The notes below the pieces were generated by a model that ran no database searches, was not told the DNA's origin, and worked only from the letters and a program-made list of their open reading frames with translations. A DNA stretch of 64,000 nt, taken from Bostrychus sinensis. Lineage: Eukaryota; Chordata; Actinopteri; Gobiiformes; Eleotridae. Positions within the stretch are counted from its first letter, which is position 1; every line of letters begins with the position of its first letter. The translations under genes were made by a program, and so were the position numbers. Below are positions 31,990 to 43,689 of the stretch, piece by piece. The stretch spans positions 29,860,431 to 29,924,430 of the forward strand of contig CM036247.1 in the NCBI GenBank assembly GCA_020698575.1, given 5' to 3'.

Positions 31990-33428
31990 ATATTATCTAA
32001 AAGAGAAGGTTTAAATAGATGGATACTAGATACTAGGGGAATATTGAATGATAAACAGCCCCGATGTTTTTTTTTTAATTTATTTGACAGACAGAGGGAG
32101 TCTTCTGAATCTTTGGATGGGCTCTAAGTCCTATTGCAAGGAGTTCCATAGCAAAAAGTAAAGGAGAAAGCGGCTCACCCTGCCTAACTCCCCGCTGCAG
32201 TTTAACTGGCAGTGATTTATCAGAGTTGGTAACAATATATGATACAGGGTGAGAATAAATGATCTTAACCCACTGGATAAAATTAACACCAAATCCAAAG
32301 TGTTTTAAAGTATAAAACATGTTTGACCATTCACTTTGCTCAAACACTTTTTGGGTGATGGCACAGCAGCTATTTCTAACATGATCTGAATATGTTGTGT
32401 TCAGTAGCAAACAGGTGTTACTGAAGGATAATCTACCAGGAACAAACCCAGTTTAAACTGGATATATAATTTTAGCAATGTGATGACCAAGTTTTACAGC
32501 AAATAGCTACAGCAGAGAGCAATAGCTAGATATTATTATGGTATTATGGATTGGGAAACTGGAGCACCTGGAGGAAACACAACGCAGACACAGGGAGAAC
32601 ATGCAAACTCCACACAGGTCTCAGCCAGTCCGGGAATTGAACCCAGGACCTTCTTGCTGTGAGGCAGGAGTGCTAACCTCTATGCCATCCATGCTGTAAG
32701 AGTCAGTTCCTTGTACTAAAGTTCATAAAAAAAAAAAAAAATTGTTGATTTCTTTTGGGAGGGTAAGAAATTCACCTGATTAGGATTTTGTGTATAGCTT
32801 GTTTAGGTTGTGAGCCTCTGAGTTGTTTAGCTAAAAGCTTCTCTGATTTGTCACCTAGTTCATAGTGTTACTGCTTGAGTTTCAAACTGACTTACTAATT
32901 AAATTAAATTACTAATTTGCCTATTTAAAAACTGAATATATTCGTATTTTACCTTTAAAATAAAATTTTTAAATAAAAAAATTATAATCTGACTGTGAAA
33001 GAGCAGATTTATACATTTCTTCAAGGGATGGAAGTTAATATTCTATTTCCTTGAAACAAGCATTAAGTTCCTTTTTCTGAGCTGATTCAAATGACATAAT
33101 ATGACCTCTACAAGTGACCTTGAATGCCTCCCACTGAAGTGAGTCTGTAACTTCCCCATTGCCATTAGTTGATAAAAACTCATTCATTCATAAATGTTAC
33201 AAAAGAGCGGTCATGTAGTAAAAGAGTATTAAAGTGCCAGCTATAATTTTGTTTAGGTAGTATATTTCTGAGCTGACGCATAACAGGACTATGGTTAGAT
33301 ATAATTACGATTAAAAGACGTTTGAAAAACCTGGGATATCCAATTAACTCTTAATCTGCTCTGGTCATTTGGACCGATATGGGTCTCTTGGAGAAAAATT
33401 AGGTCAGCTTTTAAAGAAATGTCTGAAC
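31990..33428 (-). mobile_element. L1-like LINE ORF2 fragment
   Basis: The minus strand encodes KVFEQSEWSNMFYTLKHFGF then GVRQGEPLSPLLFAMELLAI, the L1 reverse-transcriptase palm and fingers. Near the 33.4-kb end it encodes KADLIFLQETHIGPNDQS, the endonuclease active-site motif. Frames are broken between. A partial SINE lies inside at 32,555-32,695. Its end abuts a truncated Ig exon. Confidence 0.75.
32555..32695 (-). repeat. tRNA-like SINE fragment
   Basis: It contains the 'gaggaaacacaacgcagacacagggagaacatgcaaac' and 'gaattgaacccaggacc' segments typical of the fish SINE that is more complete at 46,918. The box-B-like motif is in minus orientation. Confidence 0.65.
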
Positions 33429-33429
33429 A

Positions 33430-33691
33430 TTCAATCTCTGTCTGTCAGATCCCAGAGAGTTTCTGCTGTGACAGACCAGAGTCACTGGATCTCTCCACTG
33501 AGGTTCTTTAACAGTGATTACACTCTTCAGAGCTTTGTCACTCAGAGGCTCACTGCTGATTCATTGGTTGGTTGCTATTCCAGACAGATCCCACTGGATC
33601 ATGGGAATAGGGTTTCCTTCAGTCTCACACAAACAGCTGATCTGTGCTTTGTCTCCAGTGCAGTGGGAAGAGGTCAGGATCTGTGGAGAGA
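33430..33691 (-). pseudogene. remnant I-set Ig exon of a third receptor copy
   Basis: It matches the 285-bp CETEGNP-type exons: SPQILTSSHCTGDKAQISCL, CETEGNPIPMIQWDLSGIAT, then a TGA. The acceptor ATCACAG is present, but the last ~25 bp and the donor are missing at the junction with the L1 fragment. With no neighbouring Ig exons, it is a decayed copy stranded between genes A and B. Confidence 0.75.
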
Positions 33692-33719
33692 CTGTGATGA
33701 CTGTGTGGGCTGCATGATC

Positions 33720-36590
33720 ACCAAATTTCCTTTGTGACTGCAAAGAGGATATGGAGACTACCAACTGAAATGAATCATGTACTATATGAAGGAAAAAGAA
33801 AATATATGCAAAGCAAAGTTGACAAATTTATTAGTTGTACAAGATCACAAGAACACACCCATCCCAACAGCCATCGCTTTTAAAGAGAAAGAAGAACATG
33901 GTCAGTGCAAGAAAATTCAACCAAGTCCTAAAGTATGGAAATGGAAATGAGTAAATGATTCTCTTTATGGTGTGTAAGTGGGACAAGCAACATGCAAACA
34001 AGGTTTTAAGATAATTTCTCTGCAGAAGTAACTACAACCTTTATAATGCAGTGGAGAAAAAAGTAATAAAGTAAGTTTCTCCAAAAATACTGCTCACATT
34101 GATCTTGACAACACAGCAGCTTTTATTTAGCAGAAGTGAGCAGTGGAAAATGCTTACTTTACTACCTTTATGTAAATGTGTAATTGTTGTACACTGCTAT
34201 TTTGATTAAGCATTTAAAAATATTTTAAAAAATGTAAAAAAAAAAATGTGTGATTTAGTTTTGCTAACCCAGTGAAATGAGGAAGTTGCTTCTGTGCTCT
34301 GTGAGGGTGAGATGTGCTTACAGGCCCAAACATATGCTTTCTGAACATACTTTAACATTCAATAAGCTCTGGGTACAGACCTCATGCCACCTCAAATTCT
34401 CCAGAATGAGTGTCTACTACAACTACACTGTCCCCAAATCTGAAATCTCTTTTTTTTCTGAAAGGTCTTGTGTAGAAAGAGTATCAGAATTTCCAGTGTG
34501 GTAAATGTGTGGCATATTTTCACAATAAATTAATTTTGATTTACTGCATAGTTGTCTTTTCTTTTTTACCAAATGTGTGATTAAAAACACTACTTTTAAC
34601 GCTACTTTTAATAATAATTTTCAGTGAGATGAACAGGCCCAAAGTTATTTTTAGAACTGGGGAAGTTAGCCTTTTCTTAACAGAAGTAAGTAGAAGAAAT
34701 GCTGTAGTTTTCTACCATTATAAATAAGTTGACGGTGGCCCTGAGGTGCAACATGAAAATAGTTTTTGTCCACTCAAAAAATAAAAGCAGGGGTAGATTT
34801 AAAAAAAATCTTACCTTTAAAAAAATATTTCTCAAATTTAAAAAGAATACAGAGAAATTGGAATACATAAAAATGGAGCATCATTAAAATTGTTTTGCCA
34901 CAAAAAGAAATCCCAGTCTAAAAATGTGAAAGCATTTGTTACCAGCGCCAGCCCTAGGGGATAGCTGGGCGGTAGCAAGTGGCACACAGCTAAGGTTAGA
35001 CTGTGTAGCCTAAAGGTGTGGTGCAGCTATGGCTGTGGATAAGACGGAGAGGAGACGAGTTAGTCAGGCCATAGCTTGTTTAATTCTGAAGCTGCGCCTG
35101 CGCCTCCTCCCTCTACTTTCCACTGTACCGCTAACAGCACCATCTACTGGTGTGGATGTGTATAGCACCCATAACTTGATGAAAGACACATTAGTGTTAA
35201 TACAAAAAAATAGAGGGGGTGTATGTTTCAATACAAAACATAAGATGTAGCGTTTTTCAACCTACTACACATTCAGCTTATGTGGCTAATGCTAAGGAAA
35301 TGAGGCTGCAGCTTAGAGTGCCTGGATGTGCCAGGGACTAACTAAAACCAGGCGTTTAAACAAGTAATAAACGATAAACAAGTTTATTTGGTAACAAATT
35401 AGGGCATAAAACTAGGGTTGGTTTATGCTGGGTTGTCAGCACAGAACAAGAGGGAAAAAGTTAACAAATAATAATTTTATACACATACTTGTACTAATAA
35501 CATAAAATAAACTAATCCTAACGCTACCTCTTACCTTAACCAGTTTGACAAATAAAATCATTATTTATCATCAAAACTAGCATAAATGCTACATGAGTTG
35601 TAGACGTGCACCAGGGTTTCCACAGCGACGTCCAGCTAAACCACACCCATCCATCCATCTTCTATTGCTTATCCTGGAAACACACCCGGGTGAAACGCCT
35701 GGTTTTTAGTGTTTCTCAAACGGTGAAGCAGGGAACAGACGTCTCTTCTCCTCTGCTCATCTGCATCATGTCAGCAAGCATCTCTGCTTTTATTTTTCTG
35801 TACATGTGTTTAATAGATATTGGTATACATTTAAAAAATACTTGTATGTTTATGTACAGTATAGTGCAGTTTCCCTGAGAGAATTATACATCTTGCATTT
35901 CCTATTTAATAAAAAAAGTAACAGCATCTGAGTACATTGTACATTATTAATGGTAGCTTTAAATGGCTTAATAGCACAAACTTAGATATTGATGGTCTCT
36001 TGAAAAGGTATATTTAGTATTTGAACATCTTTATTGACAAGAGGTAAATGACAGTGTATTACTTGCTCCTATTAAATAAAATTTTGTTTCTATAGTTGAG
36101 GTGGCAAAAAGTTTTTACAATTTGTGAGAATTAAGAGATCTTACAGATCTTTTCAGTGGTACAAAGAATAATATCATAATAACTTTTTAAACGTTTTGAT
36201 GCATTTTTGAATATATCACAAATGCATATTTATGAGAAAGGTAATATGGTGAAGGCAATGGAAAAGGATTAGAAGTTAGGTTTGTTTACCATCCATTATG
36301 TTTAAAAATGCAGTGTTTTTAAGATTTCAACTCTTTTTAAAATTCTAAAATGTGCCATTTTGAAGGCCATCACAATAAATTATGTAGCATAGTAATAACA
36401 AGAACAAAAAATAACAGCTAAAATTAGACAACAAACCAAGAATATACTGTGCATGTTTGAGTTAAAAAGAAAAATATCTGTCACACACATACATCAAGTT
36501 AAATAACATTTTGACTTCACTGATGAAGAATAAAATATTCACTTATTGGAGATAAGTTTCCTTATCTAAAATTAAGGAGGACCACACATG
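33720..36590. other. intergenic, 3' flank of gene A
   Basis: No gene is supported. About 34,500-34,900 resembles 3,360-3,780 and 35,820-36,540 resembles 3,830-4,540, so this is the downstream flank of the duplicated unit. The 34,930-35,800 stretch has no counterpart after gene B. An AATAAA equivalent to the gene B signal lies at about 36,025 on the minus strand. Confidence 0.45.
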
Positions 36591-36703
36591 AAACCCTTCT
36601 CTTCCTGTCTCACACCTATAAATAACATCTGGTCTGATTCACCATTCTTCTTGTTTACGTGCCTCACTCTCCCACCCCTCATGATTGATTTTGGTTTTCC
36701 AAT

Positions 36704-36838
36704 TCACAGTGGAGTAAATAACATTTTCTTGACCACTGTTGGAGCGTGGCCATCCCCTCCTTCGTCTTTATTGTCTGGGTTGCTGTTCTTTGACTGCTCT
36801 TCTGCTCTCACCTCATTTGCTTTGGTATAAATGTTCAT
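36704..36838 (-). pseudogene. gene A last coding exon, frameshifted before ITIM
   Basis: It starts MNIYTKANEVRAEEQSKNSN as in gene B. Where gene B has GGAGGTGTGGCC, gene A has GGAGCGTGGCC (about 36,744), a net loss of one base. The altered frame continues about 15 codons and stops at TGA 36,704-36,706. The VIYSTV codons survive in the DNA downstream but out of frame. Confidence 0.8.
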
Positions 36839-36940
36839 CTGTCTCCACATACTTAAATAAAAACAAAATAGAACTGTTTTATTAGGTTATGTTTTTATGT
36901 TTCATTATCTCTATGTTTTCATAATTTACATCCCAAGTAC

Positions 36941-37013
36941 CTCATGTGACTCCTGTAGTTGGTCCATGGCCACATCAGTGGACTGATGCTTATTAAGACG
37001 AACATACTGAGCT
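36941..37013 (-). CDS. gene A juxtamembrane cytoplasmic exon
   Basis: This 73-bp exon is orthologous to 4,933-5,005, with AQYVRL in place of TQYVRL. Intact borders are TTTTCAG and GTACTT. Confidence 0.75.
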
Positions 37014-37037
37014 CTGAAAAATACAGCACAACACTGA

Positions 37038-37335
37038 CTCTAAACACATTGTTCATTCATCTTCCACCACTTATTCTTGTTAGGAGCTGCGGGTACTGGA
37101 GCCTATCCCAGTAACTATGGGCCTTAGGTGGGGTACACCCTGGACAGTGACCAGGTGGACACAGGGCTGACACAGAGACATACACAGACAGACAACCATT
37201 CACTCTCACGTTCTTTCCCCTGAGGTAATTTAGAGTCATCAAATCTCCAAACACATGCATGTGGTGAGAGGAAGCCAGAGTACCTGGAGAGAACCCAGGG
37301 TAACACCCAGAAAGTTTGTCCAGCCTGAGGATCGA
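37038..37335 (-). repeat. tRNA-like SINE fragment
   Basis: A longer version of the 5,038 fragment, including 'cattcactctcac', 'gtaatttagagtcatc', 'acatgcatgtggtgagaggaagcc', in minus orientation and without a clear tRNA head. Confidence 0.65.
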
Positions 37336-37529
37336 TTTAAGAACTCCAATTACAGAAACCAAAACTGTATTGCTTATTCAATTTATTGTTTACATTTTGA
37401 AATTCCACAGTTTTTCACTGAAAGTAATTATGCGTAAAAGAATTCAGATAGTCCATGGGCAAATGTACACAACTCACATCTGACACACACCACTTGTTTT
37501 GTACATGAAGCCCCCCTCATTAATATTCA

Positions 37530-37800
37530 ATTTTTCAATTCAATTCAGATTTATTTGTATAGCCCAGTATCACAACAAAAGTCGCCTCAAAGGACTTCAC
37601 AACAGTTGAACAAACATAAACACACAATCAGACAACACAAACAATAACTACACTAAACAGACCCAGGACACTCCTGTCCTTAGACCCTCCTTCTCGATAA
37701 GGAAAAACTCGTAAAAAAAACCCAGCTGTGGGGAAAAAAGAAGAAACCTTATGGAGCCCAACTGAAGGAGAGATCCTCTCCCAGGATGGACAGGCAATGT
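37530..37800 (-). mobile_element. L2-like LINE 3' end
   Basis: Starts with CAATTCAATTCAGATTTATT and TATAGCCCAGTATCACAAC, the antisense of the same 3' tail as at 24,660-24,715 and 40,726-41,142. It lies between the two cytoplasm/membrane-side exons of gene A only. Confidence 0.75.
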
Positions 37801-37806
37801 GTCTAT

Positions 37807-37880
37807 ATATAATATAATATAATATAATATAATATAATATAATATAATATAATATATAATAATAATATATAATATAATAG
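37807..37880 (+). repeat. (AATAT)n microsatellite
   Basis: About 13 copies of a TAATA pentamer, directly beside the transmembrane exon. Confidence 0.9.
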
Positions 37881-37888
37881 TTACTTAC

Positions 37889-37976
37889 CTAATAACATAC
37901 AGCAGAACACCCATTAGTGCCAGCAAAATAACAATTATGGCTATGAGGACTGGATATGTCATTTCTCCTCCAACTC
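37889..37976 (-). CDS. gene A transmembrane exon
   Basis: This 88-bp exon encodes VGGEMTYPVLIAIIVILLAL and a continuing hydrophobic run; it is orthologous to 5,179-5,266 with one or two substitutions. Splice sites are intact. Confidence 0.85.
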
Positions 37977-39354
37977 CTAAACATTAAACAACAAACAGAA
38001 AAAACATCATTAAATATTGGGTTACGGTTAAACTCAGCACCCTCAACAGAACAATTACAGTTAACAAGGGCTGGGACATTTGCTGCATTCATGTGCTCTA
38101 TGTGCTTGTCTTTCTGAGATAAAAAGTAGTTTTCCTGACTTGTTTATGTTCATGTGCTTTTATCTTGGAAAGTCAGTATATTGACGTCACAATATGTAGA
38201 TAAAAGTTATTGGTCTGTAATGTTATTAATTAGCATTTAATACAGCTAACTAGTCAGATTTAATGGTAGCCTCCTCACTACTAAAACGCTGAATGTTAAT
38301 ACAATTTGCAAATATAGCTTTAGCCAAAGAGCTTGGACATTGGACGTAAAAAATGGCAATGATTAACATTTCTAACACAATTCTGTTACTTCTGTATGAC
38401 CGACAGATTATTATACAACTATATTATTAGCAACAAGCTCATGTATAAAACGCAAATTAATTAATCAGCTACATTTCTGCTCTGTCCATGAAGCAGATGA
38501 CGTCAAATGGGGAAGTCAGGCAGCAGGTTTTGACCAGAGTTCCCAAGTTCGTTTTCTGACTTGTGCAGGCGTTCATGTGCATTTTACAACTTGGAAAAAC
38601 ATTTTCCTGAGTTCTCATGGACCTCATGATTGCACCAGTTAACGTGTTAATTACAGTTAATTAATTACAGAAAAATAACAACAGAGAACTCTTCTCAGTG
38701 ACCTAGTTTCGGGCACACTGTAACCAAGGCTGGATATTCACACCAGTTAAAATGCCAAATATGAGTGTTTTTCAGCTTTGGTCAGTTGGAAGTATTTGTC
38801 TATATGAGTGCACTACAGGTAGCCAATGTAAATGTGGGGTTTCCTCTGAGGCTGGCCCGCCCCCGCACATCCAGTGTACGGTTTCACTTCTTTTCTTTCA
38901 CTTTAAATGCACTACTTCAAGGCGCTCATCATATTTCTCACAGTTCTCACAGCTGACTCATGCTCACTCAGAGGAGACAGTAGTCCGTTGGGTTCAGACA
39001 CAAAGGCAAGAGGAGACAGGTTCACGCGGAGCACAGAAGAGGAGACAGAGAGGCGCGCTCCTGTGTGCTCTCAGATGCAGAGGTTGCTGCACGAACGCGG
39101 AATATTGCCCTGTTTGACTGCAGTGTTGGTTTGAAATGAAGTTATAGTTTGAAATTAAGTTAAGTAAAATGCCAGAACATGCAAAGAAGCTCCTACATTG
39201 TATTTCTGACCTATACATTTGATTAATCATGATTAATTAATTACAAACCTGTACCTACCTGTACATACCCGTAATTAATCAATTAATTAATTTTCCTTTA
39301 TTAATTGGAAAGTTTGAGAAGATTTTCCCAAGACACTGAACAACAATGACTAAC

Positions 39355-39639
39355 CTTCTTGTAGAAATGTTTGTACATAAAGTTGCTGTCTGTCAGATCC
39401 CAAAGAGTTGCTGCTATGACAGACCAAAGTGAATGGATCTCTCCACTGAGGTTTAATAACAGTGATGATGCTTTTTAGAGCTTTGTCACTCAGAGGTTCA
39501 CTGCTGATGGAATGATTGGAAGATATTCCAGACAGATCCCACTGGATCATGGGAAAGGGGTTTCCCTCAGTCTCACACACACAGCTGATCTGTGCTGCGT
39601 CTCCAGTGCAGTTTGAAGAGGTGAGGATCTGTGGAGAGA
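39355..39639 (-). CDS. gene A membrane-proximal I-set Ig exon, intact
   Basis: This 285-bp phase 1-1 exon encodes CETEGNPFPMIQWDLSG and SIITVIKPQWRDPFTLVCH. It is the intact counterpart of the frameshifted gene B exon at 7,813, with which it otherwise agrees almost base for base. Confidence 0.85.
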
Positions 39640-39719
39640 CTGTTATTGGGAGATTAAAAACAAATGTGATGTAACAAAGTCTAAACTAAACAATGTAATT
39701 ATAAAATGAAACTACATAC

Positions 39720-39983
39720 ACTGCACATCCAGCTGAGTGAAAGTGGAGTGATCAGTCCCAAGATCATTTAGAGGCTCACAGAAAATAACAGTGGTGTCTT
39801 TAGAGGCTTTAATGTTTAAAACAGATGAGTTTCCAATCAGAGTGTGAGTTCCTCCATCAGCTTTATACCAGAGGTAGAGCTTTACAGCTGGGTTAGCATC
39901 ACTGCTGCAGGTCAGTGACACATTACTGTGTTCTGTCACTGGGCTTTGAGGACTCACTGTCACTCTGGTATTTCTTGGTTGAT
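39720..39983 (-). CDS. gene A hybrid Ig cassette exon
   Basis: This intact 264-bp phase 1-1 exon begins DQPRNTRVTVSPQSPVTEHS. Its 5' intron matches that of gene B exon 15,851, whereas its 3' intron (39,640-39,719) matches the one after gene B exon 8,179. The exon therefore joins two different ancestral cassettes. Confidence 0.8.
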
Positions 39984-40160
39984 CTTGACAAACATAATGT
40001 AATATTAGGATTATTGAATAATACAAGGGATGGTAACAAGAACAAGGGCCAGATCCACGAAGCTGCTTTAACAATTGATGTATAGCAACCATGCACAGCA
40101 ATGCCTAAATATAGATCTGGCCCCAAAGGAGTTAAAAATATCTAAACTTCAAATACATAC

Positions 40161-40424
40161 ACTGTACATCCAGCTGAGTGACAGTGGAGCGATCAGTTCC
40201 AAGATCATTTTGAGCCTCACAGAAAATAAGAGTGGTATCTTTAGAGGCTTTAATGTTTAAAACAGATGTGTCTCCAATCAAAGTATAAGTTCCTCCATCA
40301 GCTTTATACCAGTGGTAGTGTTTTACAGCTGGGTTAGCATCACTGCTGCAGTTTAAAGTCACATTACTATCTTCTGCCACAGGGCCATGAGGATTCACTG
40401 TGACTGTGGTGTTTTGGGGTTGAT
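40161..40424 (-). CDS. gene A Ig cassette exon
   Basis: Intact 264-bp phase 1-1, beginning DQPQNTTVTVNPHGPVAEDS, with IGDTSVLNIKAS in the E strand. Orthologous to 16,291-16,554. Confidence 0.85.
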
Positions 40425-40619
40425 CTGTGAAAGATGAAAACAATAAACAGAAGCTGATGTGTGGTATTATAATCTCCAGCTGAATGTGGTAAATTTTTTG
40501 TGCACTTTAAAAAATAAGACACGCAGTTTGAGAACATGTTGATTTCACCTTATACAAAATATTATAATCAATAAAATTATATCAGTGTCTAATAATGACA
40601 TGGAAAATAGTCTGTAGTA

Positions 40620-41330
40620 CAGTCATATGTAAAAGTCTGGACACTCCTCTGGGACTGCTTGTTAAATCAGTTAGTTAAGCCTTGAAATTCATAGAGAAGT
40701 GCATTCAATAATGAGAAAAGGTATTCAATTCAATTCAATTCAGATTTATTTGTATAGCCCAATATCACAACAAAAGTCGCCTCAAAGGGCTTCACAAACA
40801 GTTGATCAAACATAAACACACAATCAGACTTAACACACAATCAGCACAAACAATAACTACACTAAACTAAACAGACCCAGGACACTCCTGTCCTTAGACC
40901 CTCCTTCTCGGTAAGGAAAAACTCCTAAAAAACCCAGGTACGGGAAAAAAGAAGAAACCTTATGGAGCCCATATTGAAGGAGAGATCCTCTCCCAGGACG
41001 GACAGGCAATGCATCTAGGACTGTTAGTCCCTTAGTTCATCTATAGGATCATATATCAGCTCTGTAAGGATTCATCCAGACGAGAGTGGGTGAGATAGGT
41101 TGAGGAAGTCCATAGGATGCAGCAGGTGGCCTCATCCATTTTAAGGTATTTAAGGCAGTAATCAGGAAATGGAAGGACACAGGCAAAGTTGATGTTAAGG
41201 CCAGATGTGGCAGGCCAAGAAAAATACCAGAAAGACATAGGCGAGGAATGGTGAGAATGGTTAAAGACAACCCACAGATCACCTTAAAAATGCCCAAATA
41301 TTTGCACAGACATTTTTTTTCATATTTTAT
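40620..41330 (+). mobile_element. Tc1-like transposon 5' part, split by a LINE
   Basis: It begins TACAGTCATATGTAAAAGTC, a Tc1-type terminus. After the LINE insertion the plus strand resumes with a transposase DNA-binding region (KAVIRKWKDTGKVDVKARCG then RPRKIPERHRRGMVRMVKDN). The rest of the element is missing. It is present in gene A only. Confidence 0.75.
40726..41142 (-). mobile_element. L2-like LINE 3' insertion with 8-bp target duplication
   Basis: A 417-bp, 5'-truncated, antisense L2-like tail flanked by AAGGTATT at 40,718-40,725 and 41,143-41,150. It sits inside the Tc1 fragment, giving the order of insertions. Confidence 0.85.
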
Positions 41331-41527
41331 TCATTTTCATACACCTAAATACTGCTACACTAAAAATTTGTTGTTTAATTGTTGCTAATGTATTTACTCT
41401 GTCTTAGATTGTGAGAAATCCAGATAAAACCCTCTTTTTCACATTAATCAAGGCATATCTACATAATTCTATTCCTGAATTAGAGAGGAAGCTTGGGTGC
41501 ATAAAAAGAATGAGTGAAAATACATAC

Positions 41528-41791
41528 ACTGTACATCCAGGTGAGTGAGTGTGGAGTTTTCAGTTCCATGATCATTTTGAGCCTCACAGAACATGAGAGT
41601 GATGTCTTTAGAGGCTTTAATGTTTAAAACAGATGAGTTTCCAATCACAGTGTGAGTTCCTCCATCAGCTTTATACCAGAGGTAGTGCTTTACAGCTGGG
41701 TTAGCATCACTGCTGCAGGTCAGTGACACATTACTGTGTTCTGTCACTGGGCTTTGAGGACTCACTGTCACTCTGATGTTTCTTGGTTGAT
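41528..41791 (-). CDS. gene A Ig cassette exon
   Basis: Intact 264-bp phase 1-1, beginning DQPRNIRVTVSPQSPVTEHS and with NDHGTENSTLTHLD. Orthologous to 17,037-17,300. Confidence 0.85.
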
Positions 41792-42007
41792 CTTTGAAAT
41801 AAGAAAATAATGCACATATTGTAATATAAGGACATCTGAATAATGTAAGGGATTGGAACAAAAACCGGGGACAGATCCACTAAGCTGTAGATTTGTCACA
41901 CAGTTTAACACTTTTTAATATTAGACAGATAATCAGTAAATCTAAAGTGCAGTTTTACATTTTAAATTATTTCATTTATTAAGGAAAAAGGCTATCCAAA
42001 CCTGAAT

Positions 42008-42865
42008 GGGCCTATGTGCAAAAGTAATTAGCCACTTTGTTGAATTAACAACCTGTGATTAACCACTGAAGCACTGAAAGCTGAGTAAAGGAAAAGGGTT
42101 ACAAAGACATGTAAGGGACTAGGACTGCAGCTGATTGGGGTGAGAGTCATTTTCCACAAATGGAGAAGACTTGGAACAGTGGTGAACTTTCCCAGGAGTG
42201 ACCAGCCTACCAAAATTACTTTAGGAATGCATCAATGACTCATCCAAGTGGTCCCAAAACCCAGAACAAAATCTAAACATCTAAAAGAGCCTCCTTGTTT
42301 CAGTTCCGGCCAGTGCCATGATTCAACAGTAATGAGGAGACTGAGCAAAAATGGCATCCATGGGAGAGTTTCAAAGTGAAACCCACTGCTGTTCAAAAAG
42401 AAAAAACAAACCTGTTTCACATTTACCAAAAAAACATCTTGATGATCCTCAAGACTTCTGGGAAAATATTCTGTGGACTGACGAGACAAAAGTTGTACTT
42501 TTTGAAGGTGGACAAAAGTAAAAACAATACCATACTGACAGTAATTTCTGCAGACCGGCCTGGGAAGGTTCACTACTGTTCACACCATGGTTTGCTGGAA
42601 TCCCAAAGCCTTAGAAATTGTTTGTAGCCCTTTCCAAAAACTGTGGTAATCACAGTTAATTCATGATTTAACAAGGGGGGCAATAACTTCGGCACATAGA
42701 TCCAGGTTAAAAATGAAATATTCTTTTTAAAACAGCATTTTGTATTTACTCTGACTATCTTTGTCCAACCTTAAAACGTTTTTGATGATGCAATGTTTAA
42801 GTGTGACAAATGTAAAAAAAAATGTAAGAAATTCAGAATGGTGCAAATACTTTTTTCAGCAATCA
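42008..42865 (+). mobile_element. Tc1-like transposon remnant (gene A copy)
   Basis: Same element as 17,600-18,245 but with its right part retained, including GGGGGGCAATAACTTCGGCACATAG and a tail rich in 'aagtgtgacaaatgt...gcaaatactttttt'. Degenerate transposase phrases are visible (RRLSKNGIHGR; NILWTDETKVVLFE). Confidence 0.75.
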
Positions 42866-42990
42866 TCTGTGAGGCCACTCACCAAATGACCACAGCTGTG
42901 TCCAAGGCTTTTGTTCTGATAAACAGGTTTAGCAATGGCTAATTATAGATCTGGCCCAGAATGAGTACAAAAAAAATTGAAAATACATAC

Positions 42991-43254
42991 ACTGTACATC
43001 CTGATGAGTGACAGTGGAGCGATCAGTTCCAAGATGATTCTGAGCCTCACAGAAAATAACAGTAGTATCTTTAGAGGCTTTAATGTTCAAAACAGATGAG
43101 TTTCCAATCAGAGTGTGAGTTCCTCCATCAGCTTTATACCAGTGGTAGTGCTTTACAGCTGGGTTAGCATCACTGCTGCAGTTTAAAGTCACATTACTAT
43201 CTTCTGCCACAGGGCCACGAGGATTCATTGTGACTGTGGTGTTTTGGGGTTGAT
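42991..43254 (-). CDS. gene A Ig cassette exon
   Basis: Intact 264-bp phase 1-1, beginning DQPQNTTVTMNPRGPVAEDS, with HWYKADGG and NHLGTDRSTVTHQD. Orthologous to 18,313-18,576. Confidence 0.85.
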
Positions 43255-43689
43255 CTGTGAAAGATGAAAACAATAAACAGAGGCTGATGTGTGGTATTAT
43301 GATCTCTTGAGTGTGCAAAACTAGGTGATTTATTGTGTAACATTGTCTTTTATTTTATATAAAGGTTGCACACACAAAAAAAGTTTGAAACGGCACAGGG
43401 GCATAATCTTGAGGAATGCAAGCCATTTGTCAGGGTGGAGCTGGAGTAGTGGACGTGTTTTAGCTCCAGACTAAAACTGATCACTCTATGAAATCCATGT
43501 TTGGCTGACACTTATTGTCATTGTTCTCCAGAATCTGACTCTGACTGGGTGTTGTTTTTTAGTTGTAAGTGACTATAATTAGCTGTTCAGGTTGTCCATG
43601 CAACAAACATAACCTCAATAAAGTAACAGGGGGCTAAATTTACTTCCTTAGCTTTTGAGTGATCAGGATAACTCTCTCCTTTCTCCTAT

